A stretch of 35,924 nucleotides of DNA from Akkermansia sp. (GTDB taxonomy: Bacteria > Verrucomicrobiota > Verrucomicrobiia > Verrucomicrobiales > Akkermansiaceae): contig JAFQSQ010000017.1 in NCBI GenBank assembly GCA_017409465.1, positions 1 to 35,924 on the forward strand, read 5' to 3'. This document shows, piece after piece, positions 7,230 to 15,408 of this stretch (position 1 is the first letter of the stretch; the number at the start of each line of letters is the position of its first letter). The notes beneath the pieces were generated by a model, which saw only the letters and a list, made by a program, of their open reading frames with translations, made no database searches and was not told where the DNA came from. Position numbers and translations under genes: made by a program.

Positions 7230-7302
7230 TACCCCCTCGCGGACTCGAACCGCGGACAAACTGATTAAGAGTCAGCTGCTCTACCAACTGAGCTAAGGAG
7301 GC
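7230..7302 (-). tRNA. tRNA-Lys (CTT), copy 1
   Basis: This is a second, base-for-base identical 73-nt tRNA-Lys gene, 36 nt from the other copy. Anticodon CTT; CCA not encoded. Both copies are probably processed from one transcript with the tRNA-Thr gene upstream. Confidence 0.93.
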
Positions 7303-7344
7303 ACTATGTCCATGAACACGCTCGCACCTGTTTCCCGGAGGGGA

Positions 7345-7416
7345 AGCCGCTGGTCAGATTTGAACTGACGACCCACGCATTACGAATGCGTTGCTCTACC
7401 CCTGAGCTACAGCGGC
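7345..7416 (-). tRNA. tRNA-Thr (CGT)
   Basis: The 72-nt gene folds as a cloverleaf with acceptor arm GCCGCTG/CAGCGGC and discriminator T. The anticodon stem ACGCA/TGCGT closes the loop TTCGTAA, giving anticodon CGT, which reads the Thr codon ACG. CCA is not encoded. It is the first gene of the tRNA cluster. Confidence 0.93.
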
Positions 7417-7434
7417 GATGCTGTGTGCGGGCAG

Positions 7435-7463
7435 AGTTAACCACAACTCCGCATGAATTGCAA
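7435..7463 (-). promoter_or_regulatory. Promoter of the tRNA cluster
   Basis: TTGCAA (7458-7463) and TTAACT (7435-7440), read on the reverse strand, are 17 nt apart. They lie about 20 nt upstream of the tRNA-Thr 5' end. Confidence 0.45.
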
Positions 7464-7534
7464 GCAAAATTTCCTAAAAAATAAAAAAATTACTTAATTT
7501 TTCCGAAATTTGGCAGACAAACGACATTTTAGGG

Positions 7535-7562
7535 TTGAAATTAAGGCAGGAAAGTATAGAAT
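7535..7562 (+). promoter_or_regulatory. nagB promoter, apparently leaderless
   Basis: TTGAAA (7535-7540) and TAGAAT (7557-7562) are 16 nt apart. The nagB ATG follows 9 nt after the -10 box, so the leader would be 0-3 nt. Confidence 0.6.
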
Positions 7563-7571
7563 AAAGGGGCT

Positions 7572-8315
7572 ATGACATACGAAGTTTTCGAAACCAAGGA
7601 AGAGGCCGCCAAGAAGCTGGCCGCAGAGGTAGCCGAACTGATTCGCAGCCGCGCCGCAGAGGGCAAGAATGCCGTACTGGGTCTGGCTACGGGTGCGACC
7701 CCGCTTCCTTTCTATGCTGAGCTGATACGTCTGCACAAGGAAGAGGGACTTTCCTTCAAGAATGTGGTGACGTTCAATCTGGATGAATACACCGGCCTGC
7801 CCCACGAGCACGTGGAGTCCTACTGGTACTTCATGCACACCAATCTGTTCAACCACATCGACATCCCGGCCGAAAACATCAACCTGCCCTGCGGTACCCT
7901 TCCCCAGGAAGAGATTGCAGCCCACTGCCAGGCATACGAGGACAAGATCAAGGCCAACGGAGGTCTGGATCTGCAGATTCTCGGCATCGGCCGCACGGGA
8001 CACATCGGCTTCAACGAACCCGGCTCCGATGACACCACCATCACCCGCCAGGTGACGCTCGATGACCTGACCAAGACGGATGCCGCTCCGGCATTCGGTG
8101 GTTTCGAGAACGTGCCCTGCACCGCCATCACCATGGGTGTGGCCACCATCATGGGCGCCAAGAAGGTACGTCTGATGGCTTGGGGTGAGAAGAAGGCCTC
8201 CATCGTGAAGAAGGCCATTCAGGGGCCCGTGACCATCGAGGTTGCCGCATCCTATCTGCAGAACCACGCCGACGCCAAGTACTTCCTGGACAAGCCGGCT
8301 GCTGCTGATCTGTAA
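7572..8315 (+). CDS. nagB: Glucosamine-6-phosphate deaminase
   Basis: NagB converts glucosamine-6-phosphate to fructose-6-phosphate and ammonia, feeding amino sugars, such as those from mucin or peptidoglycan, into glycolysis. The 247-residue product has the sugar-phosphate loop LATGATPLPFY (38-48), the acidic motif NLDEYTGL with D71 and E72, and the active-site block GIGRTGHIGFNEP with H144 and E149. In the E. coli enzyme an Asp stands where this protein has Thr142; I believe the RTGHIGFNEP form occurs in other NagB proteins too, so this is probably a subfamily trait. The gene has its own promoter at the start codon and its own terminator, so it is likely a single-gene transcript. Confidence 0.92.
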   Translation: MTYEVFETKEEAAKKLAAEVAELIRSRAAEGKNAVLGLATGATPLPFYAELIRLHKEEGLSFKNVVTFNLDEYTGLPHEHVESYWYFMHTNLFNHIDIPAENINLPCGTLPQEEIAAHCQAYEDKIKANGGLDLQILGIGRTGHIGFNEPGSDDTTITRQVTLDDLTKTDAAPAFGGFENVPCTAITMGVATIMGAKKVRLMAWGEKKASIVKKAIQGPVTIEVAASYLQNHADAKYFLDKPAAADL

Positions 8316-8349
8316 AGCGTAGGCAGACACTATTTTCCAACCGAAACAG

Positions 8350-8380
8350 GCCGGGGAGCATCCACTCCCCGGCTTTTTTT
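8350..8380 (+). terminator. nagB terminator
   Basis: A perfect 9-bp GC-rich stem (8350-8358 with 8365-8373) and a 6-nt loop are followed by seven T residues. It ends only 5 nt before the hemW start codon. Confidence 0.85.
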
Positions 8381-8385
8381 GAAAC

Positions 8386-9477
8386 ATGGCGCACCTGTAC
8401 ATCCACATACCGTTCTGCCACCGCATCTGCCCCTACTGTGCCTTCTTCAAGCATACCCCGGCCGATACGGACATGCGCGGTTTTGTGCAGGCTCTCATCA
8501 GCGAGGCTCGGCTGAGGCTGCCTGCGGGTTATGCGCCGGAGACCATCTATTTCGGCGGCGGGACGCCGAGCATGCTCTCGCCCACGCATCTGGGCAATCT
8601 GATTCAGGGGCTGCGCGAAACGATAGATTTCACGCGGGTGCGTGAATGGAGCTTTGAGAGCAATCCCGCCACCCTGACAGCCGCGAAGGTACAGCAGTGG
8701 TGCGAGCTGGGTATCACCCGAGTGTCGCTGGGCGTGCAGAGTTTCGAGCCGCGGCTGCTGCAGCTGCTGGGGCGCACCCACAGTCCCGAACAGGTAGCGC
8801 AGGATGTGGCACTGCTACGCCGGGTGGGAATCCCGCAGATTAATCTGGATCTCATGTTCTCACTCCCCGGCCAGACCCCGGCAGAATGGCAGCACACGCT
8901 GCATGAAGCTCTCGCCCTCGCACCTGACCACATCTCCACCTACAACCTGTCGTACGAGGAGGATACGGATTTCTTCCGTCAATTCGGAGCAGATGCCGGG
9001 GATGAGGAAACGGATGTAGCCATGTTCGAAACCGCAGATGAGATGCTGACGGCGGCAGGATACCGCCACTACGAGATTTCGAACTATGCCCGGCCGGGAT
9101 GCCGCTCGCAGCACAACCTGGCCTGCTGGCGAGGCGAGGATTACCACGCCCTGGGGCCGGGAGCCGTGGGTAGTGTCGGCGGCGAACGCTACCACAATGC
9201 CGAGCACACAGGGCGCTACATCGCTGCCCTGAGCGAAGGGAAACTGCCCCCCTGCTCCGTGGAACGTCTGGCTCCCGAGACGCGCCGTACGGAACTGCTG
9301 GGGCTGATGCTGCGCACGGATGAAGGGCTCCCGCCGGAGCTGCTCCGCCCACAGGACAGCGAGTTTATCGCTATGCTGCAGGCCGAGCAGCTGGCCGAAC
9401 TCTCCGACAAAGGATGCTTGCGACTGACGCGCAGCGGTCGACTCGTGGCCGACGAGATAGCCGTGGGGCTCATTTAA
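8386..9477 (+). CDS. hemW: HemW-like radical SAM protein (haem chaperone family)
   Basis: The 363-residue product has the radical SAM cluster motif C11-x3-C15-x2-C18 in IPFCHRICPYCAF, where HemW proteins also carry it near the N-terminus. Other HemW blocks are TIYFGGGTPSML, the ESNP motif, RVSLGVQSF, INLDLMFSLPGQT and YEISNYARPG. The C-terminal part (about 290-363) matches the HemW winged-helix region rather than the oxygen-independent oxidase HemN. HemW proteins bind haem and are thought to deliver it to apoproteins. The nagB terminator ends just 5 nt upstream and I see no clear promoter, so expression may depend on read-through or on an unrecognised start site inside nagB. Confidence 0.87.
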   Translation: MAHLYIHIPFCHRICPYCAFFKHTPADTDMRGFVQALISEARLRLPAGYAPETIYFGGGTPSMLSPTHLGNLIQGLRETIDFTRVREWSFESNPATLTAAKVQQWCELGITRVSLGVQSFEPRLLQLLGRTHSPEQVAQDVALLRRVGIPQINLDLMFSLPGQTPAEWQHTLHEALALAPDHISTYNLSYEEDTDFFRQFGADAGDEETDVAMFETADEMLTAAGYRHYEISNYARPGCRSQHNLACWRGEDYHALGPGAVGSVGGERYHNAEHTGRYIAALSEGKLPPCSVERLAPETRRTELLGLMLRTDEGLPPELLRPQDSEFIAMLQAEQLAELSDKGCLRLTRSGRLVADEIAVGLI

Positions 9478-9501
9478 GGGCTCCCCGATATCATCTTGTG
9501 C

Positions 9502-12500
9502 TCAGAAATCAAGCCGATAGCCCACGACGCCATTGACCTCGGTATAGCCGGAGCTGAACTCGAACGAGGCATCCAGGAACATCGCGCCGGAGTCAACCCC
9601 CAACGGCACGATGATACCGGCACCAAACTCAGCTCCTATCATGCCCACTTCGGCAGAGCGAGTGGAGCTCCCCACAGAGGGTAACGCAACCAGCGAGGAA
9701 GATACTGATGCCGAGCGATCACCGGCTCGCAGCTTGAGCAACGCGCGCGCCTCTGCGCGGGCAACCCGCTCGTTGATAGTCTCGCCGGCATTCCCCTGAA
9801 TACGAGCCCCCAGGCCAAAGGTAACGGCATTCACATCGCACCCGCCATAGCGCAGGGCAACATCGCTGCCGCGCTCGCTGAATGAATCCACCGAGGTGTG
9901 GCTGAAGAGCACGTTGACAATCGGCTGCAGGCGGGTATCACTGTATTCATCCAACGGGATGGAGTAGCCCAATTCATACAGGAAACCGAGACTCAGCGCA
10001 TCGGCATCACCGCTCATGCCGCCGGCAGTATTGCTGAGCGGCAAGTGCCGATCCAGCTCAGCCCCGGCCCAGCCGATACTGCCGACGAAAGTATGAGTCC
10101 AGCACCGCGCGGCATAGCGGGCGAATGCGCTGATGTAGTAGAAATCAGCATCGCCCTCAGCCGAATCGACCGATTTGGCCTCAAAATCACCGTGCATATA
10201 GCTGAACGCAAGCCCGACGGTCAACGCAGGAGACACCTCGGCATCTGCCCCCAGTGTAGCACCCCACGATGAGATGGAATACCCCGGGTGTTCCCCATCA
10301 GAGGACAGATAACGGTGGTCGCCCTCGGCATTGACCCAGGCGTGGAATGCGGGTATCTCGGCGTAGGTGCCACGGCAGGGATCAGGGTCAGCACCCATGG
10401 AGGTGGTGCGATTGCGGATAGACTGCAACTGCCGCTCCATATCACCGGCCAGGGCGGCATTGAGAGCTGCGGCTGAAGCCCCCGTCAGTGACGTCGCCAG
10501 GCGGTTCGCCTGCGCGGCATCCCCGGCAGCCACGTAAGAATCCAGCGCATCCAGCACGGCAGCAAGCGCGGGATAACGGGTCGCGTCAGCCTGGGGATTG
10601 AGCTGCAAGAGAACCGAATCAGCCATGGTAAGCCCCTGATGCCCGTAGCTGCTCACGGGGTGCAGCTGCGTCCGATAATAATCCGATACGCGGTCAACCA
10701 GCAGGTCTCCCTGCGGAGTCAGGCGCGGGTTGGTATAATATTTCCGCAGAGCAGTCAGTGTATTCGCAGAACCGGTCAGCTCAACGTCAGTCTGCGATAC
10801 CTCGCCCTCCTCAGCCAGTACGGCCAGTAGCAGATTCTGTGCACCGGCTGATGTATTGACCGGCAATACGGGCTCACTGCCATTTCCCGCCATTTGGAGA
10901 ATCACATGGCTCTCACTCAGCCGAAGCTCCCCTTGCAGCAGGATGGGTGCCTGCGGTGTCCCCAGCGTCGCCCCGCTCGATTCGACGGGCAACGATATGC
11001 TGAGCGTTGATTGCTCGATAGACGAGGGCTCCGCAAGACGGAGGGTCTGCCGGGAGAGTGTACCGGTGGCATCGAGCACGGTGTTGTCTATCGTCAGCAC
11101 CTCGTTTACTGCGGTCAAACGCCGCACAGCGGGGTCGGAGCTCCCCACGACCAGGGTGGTCTGCCCTCCGCGAGCAACCAGCGAAAGCCCGCTGCCGGAG
11201 GCAAGCGTCTGCCCGCTGCCGGGCAATGTGTAAATCAGGGCATTTTCATAGCTGCCAGAGTAAGCGCCGCCCTGACCGTCGATACTCAGCACCCCTGCTA
11301 TACCCGCATCTTCCTGCCCATTGAGCTGAGAGACCAGGACGGGCTGGTTCTCTGCAATGATAAGTTCTGAAGCCTCTCGCAGATTCAGAGAGCTGTAGCG
11401 CATCGCCGCGCGGGCATGATCGTCCGGCAGGATGCCGTTGATAGCATCGGGAAGGCCCAGCTGTATGCGAACACCCTGCGCCGTCAGCGAGACAGCCTCT
11501 GCCGCAGAATCGGCTTCGGTATTAATCAGCGTGGCGATATCCTGCGTCACACCATCACCGATGATACTCAGGCGGCCGCCCCCCGTCAGATTGCGGATGA
11601 AAAGGCCGGCCGCCGGAACCGTGGCATTACCGACGACGGCATTGCCGACAGCAGCTTGTGATAAATCAAATGTCTGAGTGTCGCCTACCCGCACCTCCTC
11701 CACATAATCCAGCGCACGATAGAACCCCGAACCTTCGGGGATGATATAACCGTTGTCAGCGATACGGTTGCCCCCCGTCGCCACCCAGCTCATGGGAACA
11801 GCAAGGGGAGCTATCCGCAAAAGATAGGTATCGGCCTCGACCAGTGCCGAAGCAGACAGGCCATAACGCAGGATAGCCTGCATCGACTCTGCTGCCGCCA
11901 GCCGGACGGGTGTATCAGCTGACACGCCGTCGATAAGCAGATAATCACCCGCTACATATCGTCCGCTGCCAGCGTCGGTCGGAATCGTGGCAAACACACC
12001 GGGGCTCAGCATCACGCCCACGCTTTCACCTGAAGGAGCAAGAGAGGATACGCGCAGCGGTGCCGATACCGAATTCAGACTTACAGAGCCGCCCAGCGTC
12101 AGCGAATCCACCTGCACATCACCCAATTCCGCCCCTCCGGCCAGCAGAGTAAGAGCATCGGCCGCGATACCCACCGAGCCAGAGGCACTGCTGAGCGTCA
12201 CGCTATGACCGACCGCGGCAAGCTGCCCGCTGCCACTCAGGGAAGAAAGGTTGACATCGGAACCGACACTCACCGTACCTGCGGGTGTATTACCTGTAGG
12301 GGCAATCACCAGGGAACCGCCGGATATCCCGCCCAGGGTACCGCTGCTCAGGCTGATAGTGCCTGAGTTCTCCACCGATGTGGAGGAAGCCCGGAGCGAC
12401 GCGACCGAGAGTTGCCCGGCGTTACTCAGCGAGCCGCTTCCCTGCACCTGCAATTCGCCCTCTGCCCGAAGCACGCCTCCTGCCAGGATGGATAATGAGC

Positions 12501-15240
12501 CGGAATCACCCACCACGACCAGGCCGGAAGCCCTCGAAGTATCAGCCGTATCATTCACCTCCACACGGTTGGCAATACGAAGTTCGCCCTCGCTGACAGC
12601 CAGCGCCGTCGTGCTCACCGCCCCACCACTGAACGTATACGAAGTAACCGGTCCACCGGCAGAGACGATGACCTGCTCAGCCGTCACCCCGTCAGCCGAC
12701 ACCCGCACGTCTGAAGAACCATCGCCGAAGAAACGGGCGGGAGCCGTACCCGAGGGCGGTGTGCCGACCCACTCAGCAGCAGAGCCATCGCTCCAGACAT
12801 CCAGCGAATCCCCCACCCAGCCGACCGCATCGCGTGTGGCCGTCAGTTGCAGGGAAACACCGCCATCCGATATATCCACCATGGTGTATTTGTAGGTGAA
12901 CCCCGAAGCATTGGTCAGTGTATGCTCCGGGGCGCCGTTGACCGTCAGCTGCAATGCTGCGTTGTTCGCATCAATAGTGGCCAGTGTCAGCGTATCGCCA
13001 TTGGACATGCCCAGCAGAAGCGCCTCGCCCGCCACGGCATCCACCTGCACCTCCGCACTGCCCCCGGCAGGATTCAGAGTACCGACGGTCAGTAGCGGCG
13101 TCAGAGAATCGACATTCAATACGATGCGATTGACGGATAATGCCCCGCTGACCGCCAGCGATGCCGCGGGTCCGATAGTCAGGGTATCAATATCAACCAT
13201 GCTTCCCACCAGGGAGTTCTGCGATGCTGAGCTCAGTGTCAGGTCGCGATTGCCCTCGCTACCGGTCATGCGGAGGTTCTCTGCCTGTATCGCCCCGATA
13301 TCGGCTGAAGACACGAGAGACAGGCTTGAGTCTGTAGCTGAAACCATCCCTGCCCCGCTCAGTGAACTGAGCGAAGAGTCTCCACCCAGCAACAGCAAGC
13401 CATCCACGACCAGTTTTCCCTCGGTATTGATACCGACTACAGAAGTCACCTCGCCCTGTGCAGCCACTTGCACGCTACCGGATTCAACGGTAAAGCCCTC
13501 CCGGAACACGGCCTGACCGGAGATGACCGTCAGACCTTCACGGTGCTGGTATGGGAGAGTGAATTCATTGCCTTCGGCACTGAAAGTCAGCGTCCCCTCG
13601 CCGGTTTTGATATAATTCGAATCCCCCTGTCCGCCGCGCGGCTTGACGACACCACTGATAAGCAGCTCGTCTGACTCACCGGGAACATTGATTGGAACGT
13701 TGGTGCCATTGCGTCCCAGAAGCCGGGTGGCGATTTCATTATCCCCACCGGTAGCTGTAATCGAATACCCAAACGCCTCAAACCCGGCTATCTGAGCACC
13801 GGAGCTGACGGCATTGTCCGTATTGTTAATCAGCGTGTACCCGTTCAGCGCGACAGGCGTACTCATCGTCTGCCGCTGATTGACACGCAGAACGGCCGGT
13901 GCGGATTCGCTCCCGGCCATGGTAAGGGAGGCCGTCCGGCCGGAACCGCCACTATAGCCGAAAGCATCCGGAGCCACAGCCGTCACCTCACCGCCGGGGC
14001 CGATGCTCATGGCACCATTGAACACGGGCACATCTGCCGTCCGTAGGGAGAGCGCACCCTGCACCTCTACCCGAAGGGTGCCACCGCCGGTACGGGTGAT
14101 ATCGGTATCGGCCAGCTCACTACCGCTACCGATTATCAGGGCATTGCTCCCGCCGCCGGAATACGAAACCCGGTTGGAAATATCATGGGAATCGGTATCA
14201 AGCAGCGTCAGATTCGTCCCGGTGGCGGTGATGACAAAGCCATTGGCTGTGCTGAGGGTAGAAGCATCACGGGTCACGGTCGAATCGTCTGCCTGAATAT
14301 AATAAATCGATGAATCACCGGCTGAGATATCCAGCACACCATTTGCATAGCTGTAATCAGACGAGTCGAGCAGGCTCCCCTGCAATGCCCAGGTGACGGA
14401 GTCGGCTCCGGCTACCGTACCGTTTCCGCTGATCACGGTAACGCTGAGAGCTCCGCGACTCGCAAAGCCATTGGTGCCTGCGGCCGGTTGGGTCAGCGTC
14501 GGAGCGGCCAGAGAAGACAACAGATTAACCCGTCCGGCCAGATGCAGGGTGCCACTGTTGGCGATGCTCCGGCCGATCTGCAGTTCCCCGGCTGAGCTGA
14601 GCTGCAGCGTGGCTCCGGTATCGATACTCAGGGTATTGGAGAAGGCTACAGCCCCGCTTCCCTGTAAGCTCAACGAACGCTGAACCAGTGAGGGCGATGC
14701 GAGTGTGAAAACGGCATCTTCCGCGATATCCCACTGTTGCGTCCCGCGAAGATAAGTTGTCGATGTCCCCCCGGATAGAGTAAAATCACTGTCAATGACA
14801 GAATAAGCCACAGTATCGGAGGAATTACCAAAACGAATGGCTCTGTTCCCGCCGGTTAACCGCAACACGGAGCAGTCAGACTCGACAATCAGCCCGCCGA
14901 TAGTCAGCGGAGTAAAGGAGAAATTAACCGTGGCGTAAGCGCCGCTGTCCGCCAGACGCAGAGTATTGGCCGTATCCAGCGATGTATCGTTACTGCCGGT
15001 TGCAGATGCGGCACAGAAATCTCTGTTCCACTGTCCCGTTGCCGTTTCAGCCGAGGTAAAGCTCCCATCGCTATTCTGGGTTGTTTCATAAAACAATCCC
15101 TGGTGGAAGCTGTTATTAGAACCGGCGACCCAGGTATAGATGGTACCGGAATACGGCAGGGTGGCTGCCATGGCTTGCGGCACGGCAGTCAGAACGGCAG
15201 CCAGAAGCGCCCGCAGACATGAGGGTAGATGCAATTTCAT
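9502..15240 (-). CDS. Autotransporter with a long beta-helical passenger and C-terminal beta-barrel
   Basis: The 1912-residue protein starts with a signal peptide (MKLHLPSCLRALLAAVLTAV, cleavage near AMA-A). About 1600 residues of low-complexity Ser/Gly/Ala/Thr/Val sequence follow, typical of a beta-helical passenger. Around residue 810 is the module GWVGDSLDVWSDG, which resembles modules in the PEP-CTERM protein at 26595. From about 1623 to the end is an autotransporter beta-barrel domain with alternating hydrophobic strands (GATLGADAEVSPALTVGLAF), ending in GYRLDF; the terminal Phe fits the outer-membrane assembly signal. The passenger should be displayed on or released from the cell surface. 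Its ligand or activity cannot be told from the sequence. It is convergent with hemW, only 24 nt away, without an evident terminator. Confidence 0.88.
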   Translation of the reverse strand: MKLHLPSCLRALLAAVLTAVPQAMAATLPYSGTIYTWVAGSNNSFHQGLFYETTQNSDGSFTSAETATGQWNRDFCAASATGSNDTSLDTANTLRLADSGAYATVNFSFTPLTIGGLIVESDCSVLRLTGGNRAIRFGNSSDTVAYSVIDSDFTLSGGTSTTYLRGTQQWDIAEDAVFTLASPSLVQRSLSLQGSGAVAFSNTLSIDTGATLQLSSAGELQIGRSIANSGTLHLAGRVNLLSSLAAPTLTQPAAGTNGFASRGALSVTVISGNGTVAGADSVTWALQGSLLDSSDYSYANGVLDISAGDSSIYYIQADDSTVTRDASTLSTANGFVITATGTNLTLLDTDSHDISNRVSYSGGGSNALIIGSGSELADTDITRTGGGTLRVEVQGALSLRTADVPVFNGAMSIGPGGEVTAVAPDAFGYSGGSGRTASLTMAGSESAPAVLRVNQRQTMSTPVALNGYTLINNTDNAVSSGAQIAGFEAFGYSITATGGDNEIATRLLGRNGTNVPINVPGESDELLISGVVKPRGGQGDSNYIKTGEGTLTFSAEGNEFTLPYQHREGLTVISGQAVFREGFTVESGSVQVAAQGEVTSVVGINTEGKLVVDGLLLLGGDSSLSSLSGAGMVSATDSSLSLVSSADIGAIQAENLRMTGSEGNRDLTLSSASQNSLVGSMVDIDTLTIGPAASLAVSGALSVNRIVLNVDSLTPLLTVGTLNPAGGSAEVQVDAVAGEALLLGMSNGDTLTLATIDANNAALQLTVNGAPEHTLTNASGFTYKYTMVDISDGGVSLQLTATRDAVGWVGDSLDVWSDGSAAEWVGTPPSGTAPARFFGDGSSDVRVSADGVTAEQVIVSAGGPVTSYTFSGGAVSTTALAVSEGELRIANRVEVNDTADTSRASGLVVVGDSGSLSILAGGVLRAEGELQVQGSGSLSNAGQLSVASLRASSTSVENSGTISLSSGTLGGISGGSLVIAPTGNTPAGTVSVGSDVNLSSLSGSGQLAAVGHSVTLSSASGSVGIAADALTLLAGGAELGDVQVDSLTLGGSVSLNSVSAPLRVSSLAPSGESVGVMLSPGVFATIPTDAGSGRYVAGDYLLIDGVSADTPVRLAAAESMQAILRYGLSASALVEADTYLLRIAPLAVPMSWVATGGNRIADNGYIIPEGSGFYRALDYVEEVRVGDTQTFDLSQAAVGNAVVGNATVPAAGLFIRNLTGGGRLSIIGDGVTQDIATLINTEADSAAEAVSLTAQGVRIQLGLPDAINGILPDDHARAAMRYSSLNLREASELIIAENQPVLVSQLNGQEDAGIAGVLSIDGQGGAYSGSYENALIYTLPGSGQTLASGSGLSLVARGGQTTLVVGSSDPAVRRLTAVNEVLTIDNTVLDATGTLSRQTLRLAEPSSIEQSTLSISLPVESSGATLGTPQAPILLQGELRLSESHVILQMAGNGSEPVLPVNTSAGAQNLLLAVLAEEGEVSQTDVELTGSANTLTALRKYYTNPRLTPQGDLLVDRVSDYYRTQLHPVSSYGHQGLTMADSVLLQLNPQADATRYPALAAVLDALDSYVAAGDAAQANRLATSLTGASAAALNAALAGDMERQLQSIRNRTTSMGADPDPCRGTYAEIPAFHAWVNAEGDHRYLSSDGEHPGYSISSWGATLGADAEVSPALTVGLAFSYMHGDFEAKSVDSAEGDADFYYISAFARYAARCWTHTFVGSIGWAGAELDRHLPLSNTAGGMSGDADALSLGFLYELGYSIPLDEYSDTRLQPIVNVLFSHTSVDSFSERGSDVALRYGGCDVNAVTFGLGARIQGNAGETINERVARAEARALLKLRAGDRSASVSSSLVALPSVGSSTRSAEVGMIGAEFGAGIIVPLGVDSGAMFLDASFEFSSGYTEVNGVVGYRLDF

Positions 15241-15266
15241 ATATGAATCTATGGTGGGTAGTTCAA

Positions 15267-15280
15267 CGGCGACGTCGCCG
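15267..15280. promoter_or_regulatory. 14-bp perfect palindrome upstream of the autotransporter
   Basis: CGGCGACGTCGCCG is perfectly self-complementary. It lies 27 nt upstream of the autotransporter start codon, within the predicted mRNA leader. It may be a protein-binding site or an RNA hairpin. Confidence 0.35.
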
Positions 15281-15288
15281 GAAGCTCC

Positions 15289-15318
15289 CTTTTACACCAC
15301 GAACGTTTCGTTCGTCAA
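15289..15318 (-). promoter_or_regulatory. Possible autotransporter promoter with inverted repeat
   Basis: On the reverse strand TTGACG (15313-15318) and TAAAAG (15289-15294) are 18 nt apart. The spacer holds the inverted repeat ACGAAC/GTTCGT (15299-15315), which could be an operator. The -10 match is weak. Confidence 0.35.
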
Positions 15319-15357
15319 TCGAACTTTCCAACTATTATCGCAAGACACGATTAGGAC

Positions 15358-15387
15358 TTGCGCCCATCGGCTCTGACACGTTAGAAT
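15358..15387 (+). promoter_or_regulatory. Promoter of the Sel1-repeat gene
   Basis: TTGCGC (15358-15363) and TAGAAT (15382-15387) are 18 nt apart. An ATG at 15388 directly abuts the -10 box and would lie upstream of the transcription start, so the start codon must be further downstream. Confidence 0.5.
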
Positions 15388-15408
15388 ATGAGCGTCGATA
15401 TGCTGCAT

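Noticed and set aside
7121..7302. A 73-nt direct repeat that might suggest an attachment site or CRISPR-like repeat.
   Set aside because: Both copies are complete, identical tRNA-Lys genes in one transcription unit; nothing resembling an integrase or a repeat-spacer array is present.
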